From NCBI GenBank assembly GCA_023460315.1, contig JAEWQO010000140.1, positions 1 through 64,000 on the forward strand: DNA of 64,000 nucleotides. The letters are read 5' to 3'. The position numbers were made by a program, and so were the translations under genes. Source of the DNA: Actinomycetes bacterium (GTDB lineage Bacteria > Actinomycetota > Coriobacteriia > Coriobacteriales > Eggerthellaceae). Below, piece by piece: positions 29,368-38,203 of the stretch. Below the pieces are notes generated by a model. That model worked only from the letters and a program-made list of their open reading frames with translations. It did no database searches and was not told the origin of the DNA. Each line of letters begins with the position of its first letter. The stretch's first letter is position 1.

Positions 29368-30450
29368 CTATGCGTGGGCTTTCTCGAAACCGTCCATGAA
29401 CCGAACAAGCTTTTCCACGCCCGCTTTCGGCATGGCGTTGTAGATGCTCGCACGCATGCCGCCGACGCTGCGATGGCCCTTGAGATTCTCCAGTCCGGAC
29501 GCCTTCGCTTCAGCCACGAATGCCGCGTCGAGATCGGCATCGCCCGTCACGAACGGCACGTTCATGAGAGAGCGGTCTTCCTTGCGCACCGTTCCGCGGA
29601 ATAGCTTGCTCTGATCGAGAAAATCATAGAGCACCGCGGCCTTCTCCTCGTTGCGCTCCTTCATGGCCGCGAGACCTCCCTGGGCCTTCAGCCACTTGAA
29701 CACCTTGCCGCAGATGTAGATGCCATAGGCCGGCGGCGTGTTATAGAGCGAACCGGCATCGGCCTGAGTCTTCCATTTGAGCATGGTCGGCGTTCCTTCA
29801 AGCACGTCGTCCGTGATGAGGTCTTCCCGAATGATGGAAACGACCACGCCGGCCGGACCGATGTTCTTCTGCACGCCGCCATACATCACGCCGTATCTCT
29901 CGATGTCCACCGGCTCGGAGAGAAAGCAGGACGATACGTCGGCCACGAGATCCTTGCCCTTGGTGTTGGGAAGCGTGTGAAACTTCGTGCCGTAGATGGT
30001 GTTGTTCTCGCAGATGTAGACATAGTCCGCATCTTCTGAAATAGGCAGATCAGAGCAATCGGGAATATACGAGAATGTCTCATCCTCGCTGCTGGCGACC
30101 GCACGGGCATCTCCATAGAGCTTGGCTTCCTTGAATGCCTTCTTCGCCCAGGACCCGGTGATGACATAGTCAGCCACACGATTTTTCATGAGATTCATCG
30201 GAACAGCCGCGAACTGCTGCGAGGCGCCTCCCTGCAGGAACAGCACGCGATAGGTATCCGGAATGCCGGCGAGATCGCGAAGGTCGGCTTCAGCGGTCTC
30301 GATGATATCCCCAAACGCCTTCGACCGGTGACTCATCTCCATCACGGACATTCCCGTCCCGCGATAGTCCAGCATCTCGGCCGCAGCTTCGGACAAGACC
30401 TCCTCTGGCAGAACGGCAGGACCAGCCGAAAAGTTGTACACCCTACTCAT
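29368..30450 (-). CDS. serC: Phosphoserine aminotransferase
   Basis: This PLP enzyme (360 aa) transfers the amino group of glutamate to 3-phosphohydroxypyruvate, the second serine step. The conserved start MSRVYNFSAGPAVLPEEVL is preceded by AAAGGAG. The PLP-lysine lies in YGGVQKNIGPAGV, and the C-terminal SVGGMRASIYNAM is typical. The open frame extends 78 codons further without a binding site, so 30450 is preferred. Together with serA in this window, two of the three serine-pathway genes are present. Confidence 0.96.
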   Translation of the reverse strand: MSRVYNFSAGPAVLPEEVLSEAAAEMLDYRGTGMSVMEMSHRSKAFGDIIETAEADLRDLAGIPDTYRVLFLQGGASQQFAAVPMNLMKNRVADYVITGSWAKKAFKEAKLYGDARAVASSEDETFSYIPDCSDLPISEDADYVYICENNTIYGTKFHTLPNTKGKDLVADVSSCFLSEPVDIERYGVMYGGVQKNIGPAGVVVSIIREDLITDDVLEGTPTMLKWKTQADAGSLYNTPPAYGIYICGKVFKWLKAQGGLAAMKERNEEKAAVLYDFLDQSKLFRGTVRKEDRSLMNVPFVTGDADLDAAFVAEAKASGLENLKGHRSVGGMRASIYNAMPKAGVEKLVRFMDGFEKAHA

Positions 30451-30707
30451 GAATCGATCTCCTTTCGCATGATCCCCGAGGCACGCCGCGCTCCTTCGCG
30501 CGAAACGGCTGGCGCCATGGATGACCATGGCAGAGTGGCACGAGGCATCAGTTCCGTACCGCGCATTGTAATACTGCATCGCAACAATCGCCGGTATCGG
30601 TTCGCTAACCAACAGAACAACACAGAGAAACGGTTCGCAGGCCTCGGCAGACTTCTCTCGTTGACGGCTTACACTCTCTTCCACAACCAGGACAGGATAG
30701 GAATGAC

Positions 30708-31616
30708 ATGGCGTACCGGGGCTTCCCCTATTTCACCGCCCAGAGCTCTGGGCCAGCCAATCGACTCGATCTCACGGTGTCGAAACGGCGGCGCCTGTCC
30801 AATTGTTCCTACGGGGTGCGCCGCGCCGCCCTTCCGCGGCCGACAAGGCACCTCGAGCCCTGCATTCAATCCACGGCGATCAGGCCTGCTCGCCCGTCGA
30901 TTGAGCGGCCCCTCTTCAAATCCTCCGCCAAGAAACCCGCATCGACGCCGTCCTTCTCCTCTCTCGTTGTCACCGTTGTCGTGCTGCTGGCATTGGCCCT
31001 TGCAGGAGCCTTCGCCTTCCAGATATTCACGGGACTCTTTGACGGAGCATCCCAAGCCATCGGTGCCATCACAGAATCTGATGCAGATAACGAGAGCCCG
31101 AGCACTCCGGCAACAGACTGGCGCAAGGGCACGATTCCCTCCCTTTATCAGACGGACCCCCAATGGTCCGGGCATTCTTACGGGAACGACACCCTCGGTT
31201 CGGCAGGGTCGGCGGCGCTCTGTCTGACGATGGTTCGAATCGGCCTCACGGGAGATACGTCTGTGGGGCCGATCGAGGCCGCCGACGTGGCACAGCGCGG
31301 CACGTATGCCGGGTCGGAGAACTCGGAGGCGTTGCTGTCGGAAGGAGCAGAGCTGTTTGGGCTCTCGGTTCATGACGTTGACGGAACCGAACGCGCCATA
31401 CGCCGCGAGCTCGCGGCTGGGCGACCGGTGATAGCTTCCCTGTCTTCTGGTTCGTTCGGATCGGGCGATAACCACCTCGTCCTCGTCGGCATCGACGAGC
31501 ACAGCCTTCTTGAAATCAGAGATCCCCAAAGCAGTGAACGCACAGAAAAGCATTGGCAATTTGATGAAATCATTGCCAATGCCTCATCGTTTCATTCCTA
31601 CAGCATCGCATCGTAG
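30708..31616 (+). CDS. Membrane-anchored C39-like (papain-fold) protein, probably lacking the catalytic Cys
   Basis: A 302-aa protein. About 83 basic N-terminal residues precede one transmembrane helix (about 85-107), an acidic linker, and an extracellular Peptidase_C39_2-like domain (145-300). Usual active-site positions: the Cys of the family's GCGPT motif is replaced by Ser168 (GSAGSAALCLTM), while His256 (DNHLVLVGID) and Asp272 (IRDP) remain. Cys172 lies four residues on and might substitute, but the simplest reading is a non-peptidase. AGGA lies upstream of ATG 30708, although a shorter start closer to the helix is possible. It is divergent from serC and convergent with the next gene. 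Confidence 0.65.
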   Translation: MAYRGFPYFTAQSSGPANRLDLTVSKRRRLSNCSYGVRRAALPRPTRHLEPCIQSTAIRPARPSIERPLFKSSAKKPASTPSFSSLVVTVVVLLALALAGAFAFQIFTGLFDGASQAIGAITESDADNESPSTPATDWRKGTIPSLYQTDPQWSGHSYGNDTLGSAGSAALCLTMVRIGLTGDTSVGPIEAADVAQRGTYAGSENSEALLSEGAELFGLSVHDVDGTERAIRRELAAGRPVIASLSSGSFGSGDNHLVLVGIDEHSLLEIRDPQSSERTEKHWQFDEIIANASSFHSYSIAS

Positions 31617-31643
31617 CCGAAAGCCGACCCGGCATGGGGGCAC

Positions 31644-32627
31644 TTACGCAACGATGTTGAAAGGTTTCTGCCCCGCAGCGACCCGTGCGACATTTTCCCA
31701 GACCATTCGATGAGCACGGTAAAACATCCCTTCGGTGACACCGCCGATATGGGGTGAGAGAACCACCCGTCGGGCAGCCTCGGGGGGCAGTTTCAGCAAC
31801 GGATGGTCGACAGGCACGGGTTCCGGAGCCAAGGTATCGCAGCCCGCCGCCGCGATCGATCCGCTTTCGACGGCGCGCGCGAGCGCCTCCTGGTCAACGA
31901 TCTCGCCCCGCGCCGTGTTGATGAGGATGGCATCGTCCTTCATGCGAGCAAAGAACCCGTCATCCACCATACCGCGCGTCTCGTCGGTGACAGGAACGTG
32001 CAGACTCACAATGTCGCTGGTAGCGACGAGGTCGTCCAAAGGCTCAAACCGCACGCCCAGACGCTCCTCTTCCTCGGACGAGAGCGGTGAGCGTTTGTTG
32101 TACGCCATCCTGCATCCCCAGCCGGACAGCCGCGTGGCAGCTGCCTGCGCAATGGCCCCGAATCCCACAAAGCCGACCTTGCAGTCCCCGAGCTCGCGAA
32201 TGCCCTCCACCATCATGCGTTCTTTCGCTTGGATCTGACGTCCTGCACGTACCGCGGCATCTCCTGCGACCACGTCACGGAGGCAGGCCAGCATGAGCAG
32301 GATGGCCTGTTCGGCGACAGCCGCCGCGTTCACGCCGGCGTTGTTGCATACCGTCACGCCACGCTCTCGCGCCGCAGTGAGGTCAATGAGATCGAAAGCC
32401 ACCCCTTCGGAGTGAATGAGCTTGAGGTTCGGCATAGACCCGATAAGGCGCGCGCTCACCGGGCTGATGGCATCGGCCAGGATGAAGTCAGCATCGCCGG
32501 CACAGGCGAGCAGATCGTCGTCGGAAGATCCCCTTTTCATCACGGCCAGATCGACCTCGTCAACGATAGGCAGGTCAGGCAGGTACTTCCTCGTTCTCTT
32601 CTCGTCACCGATAACCAGCAGCTTCAT
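31644..32627 (-). CDS. D-isomer-specific 2-hydroxyacid dehydrogenase
   Basis: A 327-aa NAD(P)-dependent dehydrogenase of the SerA/D-lactate family without an ACT domain. It has the Rossmann motif VGFVGFGAIAQAAATRLSGWG, catalytic Arg region SEGVAF, HVPVTDETRGMV, INTARGEIVDQEAL and the His in LSPHIGGVTEG. The substrate is unknown; glyoxylate, hydroxypyruvate or a phosphoglycerate-like acid are options. AAGGAGGG lies 5 nt before ATG 32627. It is 261 bp beyond the Exb operon and might be cotranscribed with it. Confidence 0.88.
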   Translation of the reverse strand: MKLLVIGDEKRTRKYLPDLPIVDEVDLAVMKRGSSDDDLLACAGDADFILADAISPVSARLIGSMPNLKLIHSEGVAFDLIDLTAARERGVTVCNNAGVNAAAVAEQAILLMLACLRDVVAGDAAVRAGRQIQAKERMMVEGIRELGDCKVGFVGFGAIAQAAATRLSGWGCRMAYNKRSPLSSEEEERLGVRFEPLDDLVATSDIVSLHVPVTDETRGMVDDGFFARMKDDAILINTARGEIVDQEALARAVESGSIAAAGCDTLAPEPVPVDHPLLKLPPEAARRVVLSPHIGGVTEGMFYRAHRMVWENVARVAAGQKPFNIVA

Positions 32628-32888
32628 AGGACCCTCCTTGCATGCGACGGAACCGTTTTCCTCTGTTACCATCGTATCAAAACTACGAGATCACTTGGCG
32701 CAGGACCTTGCGGTGCCACAAGGACAGGCCCTGAAAACAGCGGCGGCGTTGCGGGACCATGGCTCTTCCTATGTCCACGTGCGGCGGCCTCTACGAATCG
32801 CCAGAAGCAGCCACAAGCTCCAAACGATTCCACAGAACACACGATGCCAATGGGCCGGACTCCGCGACGGCAACCCAGAAGGGGCAGC

Positions 32889-33227
32889 CTATTCCTGTTC
32901 CTCGGGAGTCACGACATAGAGTTTGCCTGTCTCTTCATCGCGATAGACCGTGCCAAGCTGTTCATAGGAGCCGTCACTGACAGCGATGCCCTCTTCGACA
33001 GCTTCCAAGTCTCCCTCGATCTCCTTGATGGAGGGTGTATCGCCGGACGACGGCACACTGTTCAGATCGACGTTCCAGTTCGCGATGATGGCCAGCATGA
33101 GTCCGCAGGCGAACACCAACATCACGTCGGCCAAGTTCACCAAACCGACACGCGGATCAGAGTCGTCGCCGTCCGTCCGATGCCTGCGCAGGACGGAGGA
33201 GCGCAAATTGTTCGAGCTCATCGACAT
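32889..33227 (-). CDS. DUF2149 family ExbD/TolR-like membrane protein
   Basis: A 112-aa protein with one N-terminal transmembrane helix carrying an Asp at its start (VGLVNLADVMLVFACGLMLAII), the position of the proton-carrying Asp of ExbD/TolR/MotB, and a small C-terminal extracytoplasmic part (YRDEETGKLYVVTPEE). This is the DUF2149 family, seen beside MotA/TolQ/ExbB proteins in some anaerobes and archaea. It directly follows the ExbB-like gene (1-bp gap), so the two probably form a proton channel. GGGGG precedes the ATG. Confidence 0.8.
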   Translation of the reverse strand: MSMSSNNLRSSVLRRHRTDGDDSDPRVGLVNLADVMLVFACGLMLAIIANWNVDLNSVPSSGDTPSIKEIEGDLEAVEEGIAVSDGSYEQLGTVYRDEETGKLYVVTPEEQE

Positions 33228-33228
33228 C

Positions 33229-33996
33229 TCATCGTCCCCCTTCGCCGCAGGGACCGTCGCTGACTGTCACATCAACGCGTCCATCGCGCACCCGCTTCGC
33301 CCCTTGGCCGCATACCGGACGCGGGTCTGGCTTTGCCCCAAAATCGTATCCACGGTCATGCATCGCGCCAGCTTTCTCAAGAAGGGTGTTGAACGCCGAC
33401 TCCATGCTCACGAGATAGTCGTCATACCATCGGCGTCGAAGCGTCGAGACCGCCAGACACACGATGGCCACGACGAGCCCGGCAACCGTACCGTCAAAAG
33501 CCACAAGAAGAGATGATGACAACGTTTCAGTGTCGCCCGCGCCCAAAGCGACTATGCCGGGGCCGAGGGGAATGAGCGTGCACATGAGGCCGAACATGGG
33601 CGCAACCTTGGACATGAGCATGGTACGGCCGATCGTTTTCTGATACACGATGTCTTCATCAGCCAGCAGGCGTTTAGCAACCTCAGTGCGCGCATCTTCG
33701 GGAAGATAGAGGTACGAAATCAGTTCCTGAAGACGTCCCCGCTGGGTGTCCAACAGCCCGCTTCGGGCGACAACCTCGTCGAGATCCTCGTAAGAAGCTG
33801 CATCGATTTCGGCAATCATCTGCGGCAACGCAACCCGGTAGTGACGCCTCTCCACGAAGACCTCCACCACAAGGGAACCAAGCGTATACACCGCGTATGC
33901 GACCAGAAGGACCAGACAGACGACTGTGGGAATAAGAAGCCCTTGCGACAATGCGTGCAGTGCGTCAAAAGCAAAGAAACGATCGAGAACATCCAT
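33229..33996 (-). CDS. MotA/TolQ/ExbB proton channel family protein
   Basis: A 255-aa ExbB/TolQ-like protein: a transmembrane helix near 18-45, a cytosolic helical loop, then two helices in the C-terminal half. The conserved core is visible (SKVAPMFGLMCTLIPLG and VAFDGTVAGLVVAIVCLAVS, the TTAxGLxxAIP equivalent with Thr). It would pair with the DUF2149 protein to use proton flow for mechanical work. AGGA lies 10 nt before the ATG. It is encoded behind an ABC importer and a TiaS-like protein; no TonB or outer-membrane receptor is encoded nearby. Confidence 0.85.
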   Translation of the reverse strand: MDVLDRFFAFDALHALSQGLLIPTVVCLVLLVAYAVYTLGSLVVEVFVERRHYRVALPQMIAEIDAASYEDLDEVVARSGLLDTQRGRLQELISYLYLPEDARTEVAKRLLADEDIVYQKTIGRTMLMSKVAPMFGLMCTLIPLGPGIVALGAGDTETLSSSLLVAFDGTVAGLVVAIVCLAVSTLRRRWYDDYLVSMESAFNTLLEKAGAMHDRGYDFGAKPDPRPVCGQGAKRVRDGRVDVTVSDGPCGEGGR

Positions 33997-34053
33997 AGTA
34001 TCTTTTTCCTTTCAGTGAATCGCTCGAACACGATCGGCGGGAACAAATCATTT

Positions 34054-35052
34054 TCAGCGTGCAAGCATTGCCTTTACACACTGAAAGCCGCCGGTGACCC
34101 ATCGTCGATACAGACAGTTCTTGCACGATGGCTTTGGATCGAGACACTCTCCCTCATCGTTGTCCCACTCGAAGGCGGCGCAGACACGCGACCAGCTGTC
34201 ACCCGCGTTGCCGATATCCCCCAGATCGATCTTTGAGCACGGATATGCGATGCCATCAACAACATCGCACACGACCGTAAGGGCACCGCCATGGAGGATG
34301 GGCTTCCCCTCGGCCGCGAGGGAGAACGGCAAGTTGCAAGGAAGATCGCCTCCCTGTGCATCAACGAGCTTGACCGGGCCACGGAAGTCGTACGCGAGTC
34401 TGCGCGCAACCATGCCCACATTGGGGGCGCTTTCTCCCGCGCACAGCTTTGAAAAATCCCACTTTCCCCGGAAGCGGCCGTCGTCACCCCCAAGCCGCAA
34501 TCCCACGCCCGCCAGAGCACCCACCACGCCTGAGCCGTCACCTCCATGCTCGCTCAAAGCCACCCATGGAATCCGACTCGCCAATTCATAGGCCGAACGC
34601 GCGCTGCAGAAATCGACTTTGGCATGCCGGCCGAAAGCGACAAGCTCTCCAACCGCCAAACTTTCAAGCTGGGTGAATGCCTCATTCCCGTGCGTATCCG
34701 GAACGCATGCAAAGCAAAGGCCAGGATCCGACGTTGGCGCACGGTTCACGGCTATGATTTGCACAGCCTGGGCATACAGGTCGGCGATACCCTCGGAAGG
34801 CACGAGCGCCTCAAACGCCATAGAAGAATTGTGAGAGGTGTAGGGAACGTCGTCGCGTAACAGCAACTGATGACGCGTGACTTCCAGGCGCAGGCTTCCT
34901 CCCAGCGCTGTCGCCGCCGAAGCGATGAGGCTGGCGATCTCGCCGGTGGACGTTGCCCGGGTCTCGTCGTCGGTGTCATCGACGCTGACGACGAGGGACA
35001 CAAGTCCGTCTCCAGCCCGATCGGCCGTTATACCCGTCAAAGGTGTGTGCAT
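34054..35052 (-). CDS. TiaS-like DDTD-domain protein with SPASM-like Cys-rich C-terminus
   Basis: A 332-aa protein of unknown function. Residues about 15-210 resemble the archaeal TiaS (tRNA-Ile2 agmatinyl transferase) fold: VSVDDTDDETRATSTGEIA at the start and GDGSGVVGALAGVGLRLGG later. The last 80 residues resemble a SPASM Fe-S domain: IAYPCSKIDLGDIGNAGDSW, then CLDPKPSCKNCLYRRWVTGGFQC. No radical-SAM CxxxCxxC motif is present. The ATG touches the stop of the binding-protein gene (TAGATG), so it belongs to the importer/Exb operon and is unlikely to be a tRNA enzyme. Substrate sensing or an ATP-dependent modification is possible but unproven. Confidence 0.6.
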   Translation of the reverse strand: MHTPLTGITADRAGDGLVSLVVSVDDTDDETRATSTGEIASLIASAATALGGSLRLEVTRHQLLLRDDVPYTSHNSSMAFEALVPSEGIADLYAQAVQIIAVNRAPTSDPGLCFACVPDTHGNEAFTQLESLAVGELVAFGRHAKVDFCSARSAYELASRIPWVALSEHGGDGSGVVGALAGVGLRLGGDDGRFRGKWDFSKLCAGESAPNVGMVARRLAYDFRGPVKLVDAQGGDLPCNLPFSLAAEGKPILHGGALTVVCDVVDGIAYPCSKIDLGDIGNAGDSWSRVCAAFEWDNDEGECLDPKPSCKNCLYRRWVTGGFQCVKAMLAR

Positions 35053-36240
35053 CTACTTTCCTCCCCCGCTACCGGAACCGCTGCCGGAACCGCCCTGGTC
35101 CCCCGAGCGTTCGAGGCGGAGTCCTTCGCCTGCAAGGATGGCATCCCAGGTGGCATTGTCGATATCCAACCCCACGACATCGCGATAGTAGGAAACCACC
35201 GTCTCCTTCAAATCGATATCCTCATACAGAGAGGGATAGAGGGTCTTCCCCAACCAGAGCATGCCAAGAAACGTCTCGGGATCGCCACGCTGTCCCCAGC
35301 GGCTGGTCGACACCGGAAGGTTGTACACTCCGCCCGACGATACCGCCGCCATTCCTTGCCACTGTACATCACCGAGGATCGCGTCCTTTGCGTCAGCGGT
35401 GCTACAGATAATGACGTCGGGATTCCAGGCGTACACCTGCTCAAGTGTGGCCGTGTAATCGCCCGTCCCACCCGTGCCTTCCTCTTCTGCCGAAACATCT
35501 GACACTCCCGTGCGCTCAATCCAGTCCGCCCCCAGCGAACCCGTTCCGTCCGTCAGCAGTGGATCGTTGATGGAGTGATAGACGTTCTTGCGCTGATCGG
35601 CAGGAATCAGAGCCGCACGCTCCTCCACCAGCGCGACCATGTTCCGATAGTACGTCACGATCCCTTGCGCCTTCTGAGCACCATCTGTCCCACATACTTG
35701 ACCCACCAGCGCAATGGCCTGCATTTGTTCGTCCACCGTCCCATAGTCCACCACCACGTAGGGAATACAGAGCTTTTCGAGCTGGGCGGTCTCGCCGCCA
35801 TCATACAGGTCGCGCTTGACCAGAACCACGTCGACCCCCGCCGACAGCAAAGTCTCCGCATTGACGCTGTTGCCCGACAGCTGATCAGCCGATTCAAGAC
35901 TCGGACATATCTTCTTGAGCAGATCGTTCGATATGACGCCGCCCGGTGCGCCTGACAGCTTTTCCCCCGCCCCCACCAACACGCACACATTGCCGGAAAA
36001 CGCATCCATCGCAGCGATATGCTGTGGATTGGCAGGCACGCTGACCGTCCGGCCGACGGAATCGGTGACCTCCTGCATCTCGACTGCTGCGGCCTGCTCG
36101 ACGGGCACCACGCTTTCGAGCAGTGTGGAGGGCGACCCGCCCCCAAGCACGTACAGGCCCAAACCACATACCACCACGATAAGCACGCCGACAGCCGCCG
36201 ACGCCAAAACGGTTTTCGCACCGCGTTTCTGCGTTGTCAT
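35053..36240 (-). CDS. ABC transporter substrate-binding protein (Fe/cobalamin type, membrane anchored)
   Basis: A 395-aa class III (FepB/BtuF-like) binding protein. An N-terminal helix (about 10-32) without a lipobox Cys suggests an uncleaved membrane anchor. The binding fold runs from VTDSVGRTVSVPANPQHIAAMDAFSGNVCVLVGAGEKLSG to the end. A Gly/Ser tail (SGDQGGSGSGSGSGGGK) follows the fold. The ligand is presumably a metal chelate or corrinoid-like compound. It overlaps the ATPase gene by 4 bp and abuts the TiaS-like gene. Confidence 0.88.
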   Translation of the reverse strand: MTTQKRGAKTVLASAAVGVLIVVVCGLGLYVLGGGSPSTLLESVVPVEQAAAVEMQEVTDSVGRTVSVPANPQHIAAMDAFSGNVCVLVGAGEKLSGAPGGVISNDLLKKICPSLESADQLSGNSVNAETLLSAGVDVVLVKRDLYDGGETAQLEKLCIPYVVVDYGTVDEQMQAIALVGQVCGTDGAQKAQGIVTYYRNMVALVEERAALIPADQRKNVYHSINDPLLTDGTGSLGADWIERTGVSDVSAEEEGTGGTGDYTATLEQVYAWNPDVIICSTADAKDAILGDVQWQGMAAVSSGGVYNLPVSTSRWGQRGDPETFLGMLWLGKTLYPSLYEDIDLKETVVSYYRDVVGLDIDNATWDAILAGEGLRLERSGDQGGSGSGSGSGGGK

Positions 36241-37172
36241 TCTCTCGCCTCTTCTCGTTGGTCTCCCGACGTGCTCAAGGGCACAACCTGCCGCATGACG
36301 GTCCCCTGTCCGTCAGCGAAATAGCCAGGTGATGAATCGTCCACCCAGGAAACGTGGGCGAGTGCGGCTCTCACGCCGAAATAGCGCCAGAGCGCAGAAG
36401 GGGTCAGAACCTCGTCTGGGACACCCACGCACGCCACCCGTCCGCAGGACATGAGCGCAACCCGCACGTCAAGTCCAGCAGCTGCCAGATGAAACGCCTG
36501 GTTAGGAGCATGTGTCGCCATGAGAACCGTTACGCCATGCGCGCTCACCAGACGCTCCACCGTCTCGAGAAACACCAGTTCGTTCTTGAAGTCCAGGTGT
36601 GCCGTGGGCTCGTCCAACACGATGAGCGGTGTATCCTGCACAAGCGCGCGGGCAAGCAGCGCCATCTGCATCTCTCCGCCAGAAAGCTCCGTGCACACCC
36701 GTCCATGTAAATGATCGATACCGCAGGTCCGAAGAGCCTCGAGCACCCGGCACCGATCCTCATCGTCGGTCGAACCGAAGCCGGACTGATAGGCTGTGCG
36801 GCCCATGAGCACCATATGCTCCACGGTGTAGGGGAACATGCGCTCATGAATCTGCGGCACGTAGGCAAGAAGACGTGCGCGTTCGCGGGCGCGCATGTCG
36901 ACGACATCTTTTCCATTCACTTTGACGGTGCCTGTGTCAGGCCTGTTCTCTCCCAATACGCAGTCGAGAAAGGTGGATTTTCCACATCCGTTCACGCCCA
37001 TGAGGCATACGACCGACCCCCGCTCGACGTCGAGCGAAAAATCTTCCAACACCTGATGTTCTCCCCACGAAAAGAACACGCTGCGGGCGCTGAGCATCGT
37101 TGAAGCCGATGTGGCAGCAGGCATCTCCCCTAGACCACAGAGTGTCGGCACGTCGTTCCGGACCTCCATCAC
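36237..37172 (-). CDS. ABC transporter ATP-binding protein (FecE/BtuD type)
   Basis: A 311-aa ATPase for the FecCD-type importer. It has Walker A GVNGCGKST, the Q-loop AYVPQIHE, signature LSGGEMQMALLARAL, Walker B LIVLDEPTAHLD and the switch His in LMATHAPNQAF. A 60-residue C-terminal extension (from about 250) is longer than usual. It starts at a GTG overlapping the permease stop (GTGA), with an ATG one codon later. Confidence 0.93.
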   Translation of the reverse strand: MMEVRNDVPTLCGLGEMPAATSASTMLSARSVFFSWGEHQVLEDFSLDVERGSVVCLMGVNGCGKSTFLDCVLGENRPDTGTVKVNGKDVVDMRARERARLLAYVPQIHERMFPYTVEHMVLMGRTAYQSGFGSTDDEDRCRVLEALRTCGIDHLHGRVCTELSGGEMQMALLARALVQDTPLIVLDEPTAHLDFKNELVFLETVERLVSAHGVTVLMATHAPNQAFHLAAAGLDVRVALMSCGRVACVGVPDEVLTPSALWRYFGVRAALAHVSWVDDSSPGYFADGQGTVMRQVVPLSTSGDQREEARE

Positions 37173-38203
37173 CAGCCACCACCCTTCGTCTTCTTCAGCA
37201 AGTACACGAAGAACGGCGCGCCGATGAGAGCAGTGAGTATTCCCAGCGGCACCTCACTGGCCCACAGGCAACGCGCGCACGTGTCGACCACCACGAGAAA
37301 TGCGCCACCCAGCGCCATGGATGCGGGGATAAGACGCCTGTTCTCGCTGCCAACCAGCATGCGTCCGATATGCGGCATGATAAGCCCCACCCAACCCACT
37401 ACGCCGGCCATGCACACAGCGCCAGCGGTGGCAAAAGTGGCCGCCGCGATGATGACACCTTTGTCACGGGAGACATTGAGCCCCAGCGAACGTGCCTCCT
37501 TGTCACCCATCGACAATACGTCAACACGAGAGGCGCACACCATCAGCACCACAGCACCCACAGCCATGACAGCCACCGACCAGAAACTCTCCCATCCCAC
37601 CGATGACAAGCTTCCCATCAGCCAATATACGATAGAAGGCAACTGCGTGGAAGGATCGGCAACGTATTTCATCAGAGACACGAGCGCCGCGAATACGCTC
37701 GACACGATCGTGCCGCCCAAGATGAGCATGATGGTGGGCGTGCTTCGATACACCCGTGCTATCCAGTAGCTGGCGCACACGGCCGCGATGCCGAACAGGA
37801 ACGCTGCCGGATAGATGACCATACCTCCGCCGAACAGCACGATGGCCAACGCAGCGCCAAAACCGGCACCGTTGCTCACGCCTAGAAGGCCCGGGTTCAC
37901 CAACGGATTACGGAACACGCCTTGAAACGCCGCACCCGAAGCGGAAAGCGCGGCACCCACGGCGACGGCAGCCAACGCGCGCGGAAGGCGTACCTGCAGC
38001 ACGAGCGTCGCAGACTCCATCGACACCTTGCCTGAGAAACCTGGCAACCATGACATGAGCGCCTGACACACTTCGGGGAGCGTCAACATATAGCGTCCGA
38101 AGAATAGCGCCGCAAATACGCAAACCAGCGGAAGCAGAAAGAGTGCAACCAGTCTGAGAGACCTGCCACCAGAGCGCACTATGCACTCATCTTTCATGGC
38201 CAT
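37169..38203 (-). CDS. FecCD/BtuC-family ABC transporter permease
   Basis: A 344-aa permease with about ten transmembrane helices. Family motifs are LPRALAAVAVGAALSASGAAFQGVFRNPLVNPGLLGVSNGAGFGA and the C-terminal cytosolic coupling GVVGWVGLIMPHIGRMLVG. These proteins import Fe-siderophores, heme or corrinoids. ATG 38203 has AGGA 8 nt upstream and overlaps the preceding oxidoreductase gene by 17 bp. Confidence 0.94.
   Translation of the reverse strand: MAMKDECIVRSGGRSLRLVALFLLPLVCVFAALFFGRYMLTLPEVCQALMSWLPGFSGKVSMESATLVLQVRLPRALAAVAVGAALSASGAAFQGVFRNPLVNPGLLGVSNGAGFGAALAIVLFGGGMVIYPAAFLFGIAAVCASYWIARVYRSTPTIMLILGGTIVSSVFAALVSLMKYVADPSTQLPSIVYWLMGSLSSVGWESFWSVAVMAVGAVVLMVCASRVDVLSMGDKEARSLGLNVSRDKGVIIAAATFATAGAVCMAGVVGWVGLIMPHIGRMLVGSENRRLIPASMALGGAFLVVVDTCARCLWASEVPLGILTALIGAPFFVYLLKKTKGGGW

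Noticed and set aside
32229..33263. 344-codon plus-strand frame
   Set aside because: It is antisense to the hydroxyacid dehydrogenase and DUF2149 genes and has no recognisable product.
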